64,000 nt of DNA from Atopobiaceae bacterium (GTDB lineage: Bacteria; Actinomycetota; Coriobacteriia; Coriobacteriales; Atopobiaceae), in assembly GCA_030525685.1 (NCBI GenBank), contig JAUNEG010000001.1, forward strand, positions 88,475 to 152,474, given 5' to 3'. Of the stretch, positions 1-8,747 are shown one piece after another. A program made the position numbers and the translations under genes. The notes below the pieces were generated by a model that was not told where the DNA came from, searched no databases, and saw only the letters and a list, made by a program, of their open reading frames with translations. Each line of letters starts with the position of its first letter. Position 1 is the first letter of the stretch.

Positions 1-608
1 ACGCTGCCCATACCCGTCCCGACCAGGCGCTCTTTGGCATCGTTCAGGGTGGCATGCACCTGGACCTGCGCCTGAGGAGCCTGCGTCACCTGGAGCAGGT
101 CGGCGACTTCCCCGGCTACGGCATCGGCGGATACTCCGTCGGCGAGGACCACGAGACCATGTTCGAGTCGCTCGGGCCGCTGGTCAGCGAGCACATGCCA
201 CGGTCCAAGCCGCGCTACCTCATGGGCGTCGGCAACCCCACCACGCTCGTGCGCGCCGTCGCCCGCGGCGTGGACATGTTCGACTGCGTGCTCCCCACGC
301 GCACCGCCCGCACCGGCTCGGCGTTCACGAGCGAGGGCAGGCTCAACTTCCGCCGCGCACGCTTCATCCACGACCAGCGCCCCATCGACGAGGCGTGCGA
401 CTGCCCGGTCTGCCGCCAGGGCTTCTCGCGCGCCTACCTCCACCACCTCGTCCGCCAGAAGGAGATGCTCGCCGGCATCCTCATCTCGCAGCACAACATC
501 CACTACCTGCTCGACCTCATGCGCCGCGCTCGCGAGGCCGTGCTCGCCGGGACCTACGCGGCGTTCCTCGCGGACTGGATGGCCTCTCCGGCCGCACGGG
601 ACTGGTAG
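1..608 (+). CDS. tgt: Queuine/preQ1 tRNA-guanine transglycosylase, 3' part
   Basis: This is the C-terminal part of tRNA-guanine transglycosylase, which swaps guanine 34 for a queuosine precursor in GUN-anticodon tRNAs. The gene enters from outside the window; the reading frame is already open at base 3. Visible family marks are the segment ALFGIVQGGMHLDLR near the start, the GYSVGE substrate-site loop, DMFDCVLPTRTAR, and the zinc-binding set CDCPVC followed by the HH of YLHHL. The frame closes with TAG at 606-608. The next gene on this strand is the recJ-type fusion, after a 460-base gap filled with short repeats. The identification is secure; the true start cannot be seen. Confidence 0.95.
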   Translation, partial: AAHTRPDQALFGIVQGGMHLDLRLRSLRHLEQVGDFPGYGIGGYSVGEDHETMFESLGPLVSEHMPRSKPRYLMGVGNPTTLVRAVARGVDMFDCVLPTRTARTGSAFTSEGRLNFRRARFIHDQRPIDEACDCPVCRQGFSRAYLHHLVRQKEMLAGILISQHNIHYLLDLMRRAREAVLAGTYAAFLADWMASPAARDW

Positions 609-625
609 CGAGGGCACGGGACGGG

Positions 626-889
626 CCTCCCGGAATCGGCGGGGTTCTCTGCTGGGGCGCACGGGCCGTCTTGGAATCGACGGGATTCTCCGGCGGGGAG
701 CGTGAGCCGTCTCGGAATCGGCGGCCTTCTCCAGTCGCAGCGCCGTCCAGCGTGGGAACCTTCCGGATTCCAGGACGGTCTGCCGAGAAGGGCGACGATT
801 CCTAGACACGTTCTTCTCGCCTGGCGAGAAACCCTGCGATTCTGGGACCGCACCGCGTCCATGCACGGGAAGCTCTCGGATTCCGGGAC
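626..889. repeat. Array of seven degenerate 23-nt repeats
   Basis: Seven copies of a 23-nt unit occupy the gap between tgt and the recJ fusion. The consensus is GTCYCGGAATCGGCGG, two variable bases, then TTCTC. Plus-oriented copies are at 627-649, 668-690 and 709-731. Inverted copies are at 754-777, 785-807, 826-848 and 867-889. A palindrome, TTCTCGCC/GGCGAGAA, lies between the fifth and sixth copies at 813-830. Spacing is irregular, so this is not a CRISPR. The same unit recurs in the gap after rho (35545-35776). No protein-coding frame in the gap looks real. Confidence 0.75.
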
Positions 890-922
890 GGCGGCCGGGC
901 GCGGCTTTTGTCCGGGGTCTCT

Positions 923-931
923 GCTACAATC
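923..931 (+). promoter_or_regulatory. Extended -10 promoter candidate for the recJ fusion
   Basis: TG-C-TACAAT is an extended -10 element, 137 bases before the chosen recJ start. No good -35 hexamer is seen at 17 bases, which is common for extended -10 promoters. A T-run (CTTTTG) lies just upstream. Confidence 0.45.
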
Positions 932-1067
932 TGAGACGATCAACAGCCGGGCGCCGGGCGCCCACACCTCAGAGAGACCTGTGTCATGACAAGTGAGAGG
1001 TACCCCGAGCTCGCGGCCTGCGCCGCGCGCGCGTCCATACCCATTCTCCCTCGGGAGGGCCGCTAGC

Positions 1068-4000
1068 ATGGGCGGCCTCGCACAGAGCCGCCGCTGGTCG
1101 GTGCTGCCCGAGGACCCCGTCCGCGAGCGCGCCCTTGCGGAGGCGCTCGCCATCCCGCCCTTGGTGGCGCGCGTCCTGGTGGCGCGCGGTCATGCCGACG
1201 CGCCCGACGCGCGCGCATTTCTCGACGCCTCCCTCGACGAGTCCTGGGAGGATCCCCTCTGCATCCCCGGCATGGGGGAGGTGGCGTCGCGCCTGGAGCG
1301 GGCGCTGGACGCGCACGAGACGGTCGCGGTCTTCGGTGACTTCGACGTGGACGGCATGACCTCGACCTGCCTGCTCACGCTCGCGTTGCGCGAGCTGGGG
1401 GCGACGGTCCAACCGTTCATACCCCATCGCTTCGGGGAGGGCTACGGGCTCTCGCGCGAGGCCCTCGAGCGCGTCAGGTCCGTGTGCTCGCCCGACCTCG
1501 TGGTGACCGTCGACAACGGGATCGCCTCCGCTCGCGAGGTCGAGTGGCTGGTCAGCGAGGGCGTCGACGTCATCGTGACCGACCACCACGAGCCGGCCGA
1601 CCTCGTCCCCGAGGGCGTCCCGGTGACCGATCCCAAGCTCTCTCCCGACTGCCCCTCGCGCGAGCTCGCCGGGGCGGGGGTCGCCCTGAAGCTCGTCTGT
1701 GAGCTCGGGCGCCGTCGCGGGAAGTCGGAGCTCTGGCGCCGCTACACCGACGTGGCCGCACTCGGCACGCTCTCGGACATGATGCTGCTCGCGGGGGAGA
1801 ACCGCGCGCTGGTCAGGGTCGGCATCGAGCGCATGCGCCACGCCACGCGCCCGGGCCTCGTCGCGCTGGCGGCCGCCGCGGGCTGCGACCTGGCGACGGT
1901 GCGCCCCGACGACCTGCCCTTCTCGCTCATACCGCGCCTCAACGCGGCGGGCCGCATGGGGTCCACCGACGTGGCGCTCGAGCTGCTGCTCACCGAGGAC
2001 CCGGCGGAGGCCGCCGTCCTCGCCGCGCGTCTCGATGCGGTCAACACCGAGCGCCGCGAGGTCGAGTCGGCCCTCGCGGAGGCCGCCCTCGCCGAGGCGG
2101 CGCTCACCTACGACGGCGGCCGTGCGGTGGTCGTCGGAGGCGAGGGCTGGCACGAGGGCGTGAAGGGCATCGTGGCCTCGCGTCTCGTGAACCGCTACCA
2201 CGTGCCCGCGATCGTCTTCTCCGTCGCGGACGGCATCGCCCGCGGCTCCGGTCGCTCGGTGGGCTCCGTCGACCTCTTCCATGCCGTCGAGCAGTGCTCC
2301 GACCTGCTGGTGCGCTTCGGCGGCCACGCCGGCGCGGTGGGCGTCACCTGCGAGGCGTCCCGACTGGACGAGTTCCGCGAGCGCCTCTCGGCGGCCCTCG
2401 CGGAGCTCCCCCAGGAACAGTTCGAGGACGTCGGCGAGGTCACGGCCGTGGTCTCTCTCTCCGAGCTCACCGTCGAGACCATAGACGCCCTCGAGCGCCT
2501 TCAGCCCTTCGGCCAGGGCAACAAGCGGCCGATGCTCGCGGTCTGCGGCGTCACCACGCGCAACCGCGCCCTGGTGGGCGCTGACGGTGCCCACCTGCGC
2601 TTCGTCGCGACCGACGGCGCGTGCTCCGTCCCTGCCATCTACTTCCGCGCGCCCGACGCCGAGCGCGCCTGCGCCTGGGACGGCGTGGTGGACGTCGTCT
2701 TCGAGGCCGTGAACGAGACCTGGCAGGGTCGCACCAAGCCCAAGCTCATGGTGAAGGACCTCCTGCTCAGGGATGGCGGTCAGGACGCGGTGGGAGCGGC
2801 TGCGGCCGAGAAGGACCTCGGGCTCGAGGGGGCGACGGGGGAGGGCCCCGCGTCCGAAGAGCCCCTCGGCCCGGACGCCGCCGCCCGCGCCGCCCTCGCG
2901 GACCTGGACGCCGCCGCGCTCACCGACGAGCTGCGACGCCGCCTGATAGGGGAGCGCCCGCTGCTTCCCGCGCAGGAACGTGCGCTGGACGTCCTCGCCG
3001 CTGGCCGCTCGTGCCTCGCCGTCATGGCCACCGGGCGCGGCAAGTCCCTCGTCTTCCACCTCCACGCGGCCCGCGAGGCGCTTGCGCGCGGCAGGGCGAG
3101 CGTGTTCGTCTACCCGCTGCGCGCTCTTGTCGCCGACCAGGCCTTCCATCTGCGCGAGCAGCTCGCCGGCGCGGGCCTTTCGGTCGAGGTGCTGACGGGC
3201 GAGACGCCCCAACCCGACCGCGAGCGCGTCTACGCCGGCCTCTCCTCGGGTGCGACCGACGTCGTCCTCACCACGCCCGAGTACCTCGCGATCCACCGCG
3301 CCGACCTCGCGCAGTCGGGCCGGGTCGGCTTCCTCGTCATCGACGAGGCCCACCACGCCGGCCTCGCCGCCCCAGGAAGCCGCGAGGCCTACCTCGAGCT
3401 CCCCGCCATCCGTGCCGACCTGGGCGACCCGGTGACGCTCGCCGTCACGGCGACCGCCGCGCCGGACGTCGCCGAGCGGATCTGCGCCCTTGCCGGGATA
3501 GCGCGCGACGACGTGGTCCTCGACCTCTCCGTTCGCGAGAACCTCCTGGTCGACGACGAGCGCGAGCTGCGCGACCGCGAAGCTGCCCTCGTGAGCGTGG
3601 TGGCGCGTGGCGAGAAGAGCGTGGTCTACGTTCCCTCGCGCGACCAGGCCGTGTCGCTCGTGCGCATGCTGCGCCACCGCATCCCCGAGCTCGCGGCACG
3701 CACCGCCTTCTATCACGCCGGGCTCCCGCGCGTCACGCGCGCACGCGTCGAGCGGGCCTTCCGCGGCGACGAGCTCAGCTGCGTCGTCTCGACGAGCGCC
3801 TTCGGCGAGGGCGTGAACCTCCCCGGCATCCGGCACGTCGCCCTCTACGGCCTGCCCCTCGGGCGCGTCGAGTTCAACCAGATGAGCGGCCGTGCGGGGC
3901 GCGACGGCGCCGACGCGACGGTCCACCTGCTCTTCGGGTCGCGCGACGTCGCGCTCGGGCGCCGCATCCTCGCCTCCGCCGCCCCTTCCCGCGACGACCT

Positions 4001-4391
4001 CGTCCTCGTCTACCGCACCCTCGCACGGCTCTACCGCGCCGACGGGCCCATCGCGCTCGACGACGCCGCCATCGCCTCGGTCGCCAGCGAGCGGGCCTCG
4101 CTCTCGCCCATAGACGAGCATGAGGTCGCGACCGCGCTGACGATCTTTTCCGAGCTGGGCTTCTGCTCGGTGTCAGGGTGGGGCGAGAGCCGTCGCGTGA
4201 GCATGGTCCCGTCCCCCGCGCGCATGGAGCTCACCCAGTCCGCCTGCTTCCTGGAGGGCGCCCGCGCACGCGACGCCTTCGAGGAGTTCTGCGCCTGGGC
4301 CCTCCATTCCCCCGCCGACGACCTTCTCGCCTGCGTGAGGAGGCCCATCTCGCCGGACTTCGGTATCATCGTTGAGGGGAAGGAGGGGTGA
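1068..4391 (+). CDS. recJ: RecJ single-strand exonuclease fused to a RecQ-like SF2 helicase
   Basis: About 1107 residues with two enzymes in one chain. The N-terminal ~560 residues are a RecJ 5'-3' single-strand DNA exonuclease: DFDVDG (about 91-96), TVDNGI, and the DHH motif TDHHEP (D172-H174) are its metal ligands. After a short acidic linker, residues ~620-1050 form an SF2 helicase: Walker A ATGRGKS (K659), DEAH box (D759), TATA motif III, and QMSGRAGRDG motif VI as in RecQ. E. coli RecJ is about 577 residues, so the second half is extra. ATG 1068 is preferred over upstream GTG 993 because GGAGGG lies 10 bases before it. A unit that unwinds and degrades would suit gap repair or recombination; that role is inferred. 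Confidence 0.9.
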   Translation: MGGLAQSRRWSVLPEDPVRERALAEALAIPPLVARVLVARGHADAPDARAFLDASLDESWEDPLCIPGMGEVASRLERALDAHETVAVFGDFDVDGMTSTCLLTLALRELGATVQPFIPHRFGEGYGLSREALERVRSVCSPDLVVTVDNGIASAREVEWLVSEGVDVIVTDHHEPADLVPEGVPVTDPKLSPDCPSRELAGAGVALKLVCELGRRRGKSELWRRYTDVAALGTLSDMMLLAGENRALVRVGIERMRHATRPGLVALAAAAGCDLATVRPDDLPFSLIPRLNAAGRMGSTDVALELLLTEDPAEAAVLAARLDAVNTERREVESALAEAALAEAALTYDGGRAVVVGGEGWHEGVKGIVASRLVNRYHVPAIVFSVADGIARGSGRSVGSVDLFHAVEQCSDLLVRFGGHAGAVGVTCEASRLDEFRERLSAALAELPQEQFEDVGEVTAVVSLSELTVETIDALERLQPFGQGNKRPMLAVCGVTTRNRALVGADGAHLRFVATDGACSVPAIYFRAPDAERACAWDGVVDVVFEAVNETWQGRTKPKLMVKDLLLRDGGQDAVGAAAAEKDLGLEGATGEGPASEEPLGPDAAARAALADLDAAALTDELRRRLIGERPLLPAQERALDVLAAGRSCLAVMATGRGKSLVFHLHAAREALARGRASVFVYPLRALVADQAFHLREQLAGAGLSVEVLTGETPQPDRERVYAGLSSGATDVVLTTPEYLAIHRADLAQSGRVGFLVIDEAHHAGLAAPGSREAYLELPAIRADLGDPVTLAVTATAAPDVAERICALAGIARDDVVLDLSVRENLLVDDERELRDREAALVSVVARGEKSVVYVPSRDQAVSLVRMLRHRIPELAARTAFYHAGLPRVTRARVERAFRGDELSCVVSTSAFGEGVNLPGIRHVALYGLPLGRVEFNQMSGRAGRDGADATVHLLFGSRDVALGRRILASAAPSRDDLVLVYRTLARLYRADGPIALDDAAIASVASERASLSPIDEHEVATALTIFSELGFCSVSGWGESRRVSMVPSPARMELTQSACFLEGARARDAFEEFCAWALHSPADDLLACVRRPISPDFGIIVEGKEG

Positions 4392-4392
4392 C

Positions 4393-6807
4393 ATGAGCAT
4401 GAGTGACGACGAGGCCCGGATGCCGCAGCCTGCCAGCGCGCAGGGCCCTGCCGCGCCGGTGAGCGTCTCGACCGCCGAGACCGCCAAGGCAAGAAAGCCC
4501 GCGCCCGATGCCGCCAACTTCCGCCTCCTGCAGTCCGCCTGCGCAGCCTACCTCGACGAGGAGGGATGCGAGAAGGTCGACCGCGCGTACCGCTTCGCCG
4601 CCGAGTTCCACCGTGACCAGTGTCGACGCTCCGGTGAGCCCTACATCAACCACCCCGTCGAGGTCGCCCTGATCCTGGCGCACGACCTGCGCATGGACGA
4701 GGACACCATCTGCGCCGCGCTGCTCCACGACACGGTGGAGGACACGCCCGCGACCAAGGACCAGGTCGCCGAGCTCTTCGGCCCCACGGTGGCCGACCTC
4801 GTGGACGGCGTGACCAAGCTCACCTCCATCCAGGTGAGCTCGATGGACGCCAAGCAGGCATGGAACCTGCGCAAGATGTTCCTGGCCATGAGCCGCGACA
4901 TCCGCGTCGTCATCATCAAGCTCGCCGACCGCCTGCACAACATGCGCACGCTCGCCGCCCTGCCGGCCGACCGGCGCCAGTTCAAGGCGCGCGAGACGAT
5001 GGACGTCTACGCGCCGCTCGCCGACCGCCTGGGCATCTCCTCGGTCAAGTGGGAGCTCGAGGACCTCGCGTTCTTCTGGCTCGAGCCCGAGGAGTACCAG
5101 CGCGTCGCCCGCATGGTCCAGGACTCCCGCGCCCAGCGCGAGGAGGACACCGACTCCGCCATCAAGACGCTCGACGACGAGCTCAAGGCCGCCGGTCTCA
5201 CGGGCTACCAGATCACGGGCCGCCCCAAGCACCTCTGGAGCATCTACCAGAAGATGACGCGCAAGGGGCGCGAGTTCGCGGACATCTACGACCTCATCGC
5301 GCTGCGCGTGATCACCCAGAGCGTCGGAGACTGCTACTCCGCGCTCGGTGCCGTCCACTCGCTGTGGAACCCGCTGCCCGGCCGCTTCAAGGACTACATC
5401 GCCACGCCCAAGGCCAACCTCTACCAGAGCCTGCACACCACCGTCGTGGGCCCGGACGGCAAGCCCATAGAGATCCAGATCCGGACCGCCGAGATGCACG
5501 AGGCCTCCGAGTACGGCATCGCCGCCCACTGGCTCTACAAGAAGGAGGGCAACTCACGCGGCCGCATGAGCGCCGAGGACCGCGCCATCGACTCCACGAT
5601 CAACTGGATCCGAAAGACGCTCGACTGGGCGACCGAGGACGACATCGACGACCCGCACGAGTTCCTCGACAACCTGCGCGTCGACCTCTTCGAGCACGAG
5701 ATCTTCGTCTTCACCCCCAAGGGCGAGGTCATGAGCCTGAGGCGCGACGCCACGCCGCTCGACTTCGCCTACGCGGTCCACACCGAGGTGGGAAACCACT
5801 GCGTGGGCGCCAAGGTCAACGGCGCGGTGGTGCCGCTCTCCTACAAGCTCCAGATGGGTGACCGCGTCGAGGTCCTCACCAACAAGAACGCCAAGCCCAG
5901 CCGCGACTGGATGGCGCTCGTCGCCATGCCCTCGAGCCGTGCCAAGATCCGCAAGTACTTCTCGACGCAGACCAAGAACGACGACGCCGAGCAGGGGAGG
6001 ACCGAGCTGGCGCACGAGCTGCGCAAGCGTGGCTACGGGATCTCCACCCGCCGCACCGTCAAGGCGATTGACCGCGTCTGCGAGCAGTTCGAGCTGCGCA
6101 GCCCCGAGGACCTCTTCGCGAGCGTCCACACCGGCAAGGTCTCCGTCAAGCAGGCGGCCAACCGCATCGAGGAGATCCTCGAGGAGGGCTCGCCCGAGCA
6201 GCTCGCCGCCCAGGCGGCGCAGGCCGAGCGCCAGGCCGCCCACGACCAGGCGATGGCCAGCGGCGCCCCCGTCATGCGGTCCTACGCGCTCACCCAGGCG
6301 GCAAAGGGTCGGCGCAAGCGCAGCAACTGCGGCGTGGTCGTCAAGGGGGACCCGGACCTTCTCGTCCATCTGGCGCACTGCTGCAACCCGGTGGCCGGGG
6401 ACGAGATCGTGGGCTTCGTCACGCGCGGACGCGGCGTCTCGGTGCACCGCGCCAACTGCCCCAACGTCGCGGACCTCATGCGCAACCCCGACCGTATGAT
6501 CGAGGTCGCCTGGGACACCTCGGGCGCCACGGAGTTCCGCGTGGAGATCGTCGTGGAGGCGACGGACCGCATGGGCCTGCTCAAGGACATCACCGTCGCC
6601 ATCGGCGACGCCGGCGCGAACATCCTCTCCGCCGCCACGCAGACCTCGGCCCAGGGCGTCGCCCGCCTGCGCTTCCTTGTGGCGATCTCCGACGCGAGCC
6701 TGCTTGACGTGCTGCTGTCCGCCGTGAGCCGCGTGCCCTCGGTCTTCGACGCGCGCCGCATCATGCCCGGCGAGGGCGCCAACCAGATGAAGCAGCGCGT
6801 GAGGTGA
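4393..6807 (+). CDS. relA: Bifunctional (p)ppGpp synthetase/hydrolase
   Basis: An 804-residue RelA/SpoT (Rsh) protein that makes and breaks the stringent alarmone ppGpp. Order of domains: HD hydrolase with HDTVEDT (H112, D113) and KLADRLHNMRTL, synthetase with the YQSLHTTV segment, TGS domain (EIFVFTPKGEVMSL), a Cys-rich CC region (HCCNPVAGDEI), and a C-terminal ACT domain. The hydrolase motif is intact, so both activities are expected. AGGAGG sits 6 bases before ATG 4393, two bases after the recJ stop, so the two genes are co-transcribed. Its stop codon TGA overlaps a short palindrome related to the REP elements elsewhere in the window. Confidence 0.95.
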   Translation: MSMSDDEARMPQPASAQGPAAPVSVSTAETAKARKPAPDAANFRLLQSACAAYLDEEGCEKVDRAYRFAAEFHRDQCRRSGEPYINHPVEVALILAHDLRMDEDTICAALLHDTVEDTPATKDQVAELFGPTVADLVDGVTKLTSIQVSSMDAKQAWNLRKMFLAMSRDIRVVIIKLADRLHNMRTLAALPADRRQFKARETMDVYAPLADRLGISSVKWELEDLAFFWLEPEEYQRVARMVQDSRAQREEDTDSAIKTLDDELKAAGLTGYQITGRPKHLWSIYQKMTRKGREFADIYDLIALRVITQSVGDCYSALGAVHSLWNPLPGRFKDYIATPKANLYQSLHTTVVGPDGKPIEIQIRTAEMHEASEYGIAAHWLYKKEGNSRGRMSAEDRAIDSTINWIRKTLDWATEDDIDDPHEFLDNLRVDLFEHEIFVFTPKGEVMSLRRDATPLDFAYAVHTEVGNHCVGAKVNGAVVPLSYKLQMGDRVEVLTNKNAKPSRDWMALVAMPSSRAKIRKYFSTQTKNDDAEQGRTELAHELRKRGYGISTRRTVKAIDRVCEQFELRSPEDLFASVHTGKVSVKQAANRIEEILEEGSPEQLAAQAAQAERQAAHDQAMASGAPVMRSYALTQAAKGRRKRSNCGVVVKGDPDLLVHLAHCCNPVAGDEIVGFVTRGRGVSVHRANCPNVADLMRNPDRMIEVAWDTSGATEFRVEIVVEATDRMGLLKDITVAIGDAGANILSAATQTSAQGVARLRFLVAISDASLLDVLLSAVSRVPSVFDARRIMPGEGANQMKQRVR

Positions 6808-6833
6808 GCCAAGAGGGGACCGTCCCTTTGACT
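6805..6833. repeat. REP-like palindrome at the relA stop codon
   Basis: The relA stop TGA is the first part of a palindromic element: TGAGCCAAGAGGGGAC, then CGTCCCTTTGACTC. It shares the AAGGGGAC core and paired ends with the REPs around the RAYT gene and with the element after lysC. The match is imperfect, so family membership is inferred. Confidence 0.5.
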
Positions 6834-6852
6834 CGTTCCTGAGGAGGGTGTG

Positions 6853-7488
6853 ATGGCCGAGAAGGACGACGAGCTGCGGCAGTTCGTGGTGACGCCGCTG
6901 CAGACCAACTGCTACGCCTACGTGAGCGCGGGGGAGTGCCTGGTGGTTGACCCCGGCGGCTCCGGTGCGCAGCTCGCGACCGTCCTCGATGACGTGCGCG
7001 TGAGGTGGGTTGCCGCCACGCACGGCCATGGCGACCACGTCGGCGGCGTCGCCGCCCTCGTGCGAGAGACGGGCGCCCCGTACGCGATCCACGCGGCCGA
7101 CGCCGAGCTCGCCCGTCATGCCGAAGAGACGAGCGAGGTCGGCCGCAGCTACGACGAGAACGCGCCCGAACCCGACCGCACGCTCGCCGAGGGCGACGTG
7201 CTTCCCGTGGGTACCGCCACCTTCACCGTCATGGAGACCCCGGGTCACACGCCGGGCGGCATCGTGCTCGTGGGCGGGGGCAGCGCCGAGGGCGTCGCGT
7301 TCGTGGGCGACACGCTCTTCCCCGGCAGCCACGGCCGCACCGACCTCAGGGGCGGCGACGAGGCCGCGATCATGGCGTCGCTCGCTCGCATGGCGGCGGA
7401 GATCGCCCCCGACACCATGCTGCTCTGCGGTCACGGTCCCGCGACCTCGATGGGGCGCGAGCTCGCCACCAACCCCTTCCTGCGCTAG
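6853..7488 (+). CDS. Metallo-beta-lactamase-fold hydrolase, glyoxalase II-like
   Basis: A 211-residue single-domain metallo-hydrolase. THGHGDHVGG is the HxHxDH dimetal motif; GHTPGG supplies the next histidine, FVGDTLF the bridging aspartate and CGHGPAT the last histidine. This arrangement fits the glyoxalase II / YcbL group, which cleaves thioesters such as S-lactoylglutathione or related small-molecule esters; the real substrate cannot be told. GAGGAGGG lies just before ATG 6853; GTG 6850 is an alternative start. It follows relA by 45 bases in the same direction, as is often seen in actinobacterial genomes, and is probably in the same operon. Confidence 0.85.
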   Translation: MAEKDDELRQFVVTPLQTNCYAYVSAGECLVVDPGGSGAQLATVLDDVRVRWVAATHGHGDHVGGVAALVRETGAPYAIHAADAELARHAEETSEVGRSYDENAPEPDRTLAEGDVLPVGTATFTVMETPGHTPGGIVLVGGGSAEGVAFVGDTLFPGSHGRTDLRGGDEAAIMASLARMAAEIAPDTMLLCGHGPATSMGRELATNPFLR

Positions 7489-7504
7489 TGCCCGCCTCCG
7501 TTTT

Positions 7505-7731
7505 CGAGGGTTTGGGTTCGAGTTCGTGCCGGACTAGAGCCCATCGAGAGCAAAACCGCAGGTAATAGATTCAACTAATGATATTGTATGTCAGTTGAGT
7601 CATTTTTCAAACCCAAACCCGTTTCGGGTTTGGGTTCGAGTTTCTCGAATCTGCTTCAAAAGTCTATGCGCTATCAGGCATTTTGCCGCTTCCTTGCGCC
7701 CGCGCGCGCCGTCGTCGAACCCAAACCCTCG
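7505..7731. repeat. 227-bp AT-rich element with inverted ends
   Basis: The gap between the hydrolase and tRNA-Leu holds a 17-base arm, CGAGGGTTTGGGTTCGA (7505-7521), repeated exactly inverted at 7715-7731. Inside is a second hairpin, AAACCCAAACCCG / CGGGTTTGGGTT (about 7609-7636). The word TGGGTTCGAGT occurs at 7513 and 7631 and again in the T arm of the adjacent tRNA (7855). The interior is AT-rich compared with its surroundings. It resembles a small non-autonomous element or attachment-site debris; no ORF is present. Confidence 0.5.
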
Positions 7732-7797
7732 TGCGGGCGTCGGGATGCCCGGTCTGACGAGCTCTGGTATAGTCTTTCTGCCGGCGCAAGCCGCCGT

Positions 7798-7881
7798 GCC
7801 CGAGTGGCGGAATGGCAGACGCGGCGGTCTCAAAAACCGCTGAGGCAACTCGTGTGGGTTCGAGTCCCACCTCGGGCACCA
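7798..7881 (+). tRNA. tRNA-Leu(CAA)
   Basis: An 84-base cloverleaf. The acceptor pair is GCCCGAG/CTCGGGC, the anticodon stem-loop is GCGGT-CTCAAAA-ACCGC giving anticodon CAA, there is a long class II variable arm, the T arm contains GGTTCGAGTCC, and CCA is encoded. It reads UUG codons. A TATAGT -10 box lies about 25 bases upstream. Confidence 0.95.
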
Positions 7882-7943
7882 TCTCCTTCTGGGTATATAG
7901 TAAGCGTGTCCGGACATCGAACCCCAAGGAGAAGGGAAGCACC

Positions 7944-8462
7944 ATGGCACTCTCAAGCGAGGTCACCTCGGTCCTCAACGATCAGATCAACAAGGAGATG
8001 TACTCCGCCTACCTCTATCTCACCTTCGCGGACTACTACGACGACCGCGGCCTCAAGGGCTTTGCCAACTGGTACGAGATCCAGGCAAAGGAGGAGATGG
8101 ACCACGCTCTGGCCATCCGCCGCTACCTCTTGGACAACGACTTCAAGCCCACGATGGAGGCCATCGCCAAGCCCGACGAGGTCTTCGAGAACGACCTCGC
8201 CCCGCTCGAGGCGGGCCTCGCACACGAGGAGTACGTCACGAGCCTCATCCACCACTGCTACGAGGTCGCCCACGAGCTGCACGACGTGCGCACGATGAAG
8301 TTCCTCGACTGGTTCGTGGAGGAGCAGGGCGAGGAGGAGACCAACGCCCGCGACATGATCACCAACATGAAGCTCTTCGGCTGCGACCCCAAGGGCCTCT
8401 ACGACCTGGACCGCGAGTACCAGGCTCGCACCTACGTCCAGTCCGCGTCGCTCAACCTCTAG
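7944..8462 (+). CDS. ftnA: Non-heme ferritin
   Basis: A 172-residue bacterial ferritin that oxidises Fe(II) and stores it as a mineral in a 24-subunit shell in the cytoplasm. The diiron ligands are all visible: E18, E51 and H54 in KEEMDHA, E95 in LAHEEYV, then Q128 and E131 in EEQGEEE. There is no methionine placed as a heme ligand in the usual bacterioferritin position, so ferritin rather than bacterioferritin is preferred. AAGGAGAAGGGAAG precedes ATG 7944. A TATATAGT-like -10 lies just after the tRNA-Leu gene, suggesting a separate promoter. It is a single-gene unit, followed by a weak hairpin (8472-8496). Confidence 0.93.
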   Translation: MALSSEVTSVLNDQINKEMYSAYLYLTFADYYDDRGLKGFANWYEIQAKEEMDHALAIRRYLLDNDFKPTMEAIAKPDEVFENDLAPLEAGLAHEEYVTSLIHHCYEVAHELHDVRTMKFLDWFVEEQGEEETNARDMITNMKLFGCDPKGLYDLDREYQARTYVQSASLNL

Positions 8463-8536
8463 AGTTCGACCGCTCTTCCCGGCCTGTGAAGAGTTTCTGA
8501 ACTGCGCGCGCGCCAGGCGCCGGCGAGAAAAACCTC

Positions 8537-8565
8537 TTGCCCGCGCCCGGCGCGCATGCTATTGT
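8537..8565 (+). promoter_or_regulatory. Promoter of the infC-rpmI-rplT operon
   Basis: TTGCCC (8537-8542), a 17-base spacer, and TATTGT (8560-8565) preceded by TG, giving an extended -10. It is placed about 180 bases before infC, as expected for a long regulated leader. Confidence 0.6.
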
Positions 8566-8570
8566 TCTCC

Positions 8571-8747
8571 AGTGTGCGTTTTGCGAAGCGGGGCAAACGG
8601 CCCCCACCTACACGGCGCCTCTCGGCAGCTGTCTGGTCAGACAAGCACCTCCGCCCTCTTGGGCGGGTTCATGTCTCCTGGACGGCCGCTCGGCGCCAGG
8701 GGATTTTTTTATGCGGCGAGAGTCGCAGCGAGAGGAAGGTGTGAACG
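8571..8747 (+). promoter_or_regulatory. Structured leader of infC operon (candidate ribosomal-protein leader)
   Basis: The 170-base untranslated stretch before infC holds several hairpins: TGTCTG/CAGACA, CCGCCC-TCTT-GGGCGG, and paired GGCGCC blocks, then a GGGGA plus seven-T run at about 8698-8710. A hairpin followed by a T-run short of the first gene looks like an attenuator. In many bacteria this operon is repressed by L20 or IF-3 binding to its leader; whether this sequence matches a named L20 leader class would need a covariance model. Confidence 0.45.

Noticed and set aside
626..889. CRISPR array
   Set aside because: Units occur in both orientations with irregular spacing and loose sequence, without unique equal-length spacers or cas genes.
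984..4121. A 1045-residue minus-strand ORF opposite the recJ fusion
   Set aside because: It is a shadow of a GC-rich gene: composition is dominated by repeats of Glu, Val, Arg and Gly, with no family motifs.
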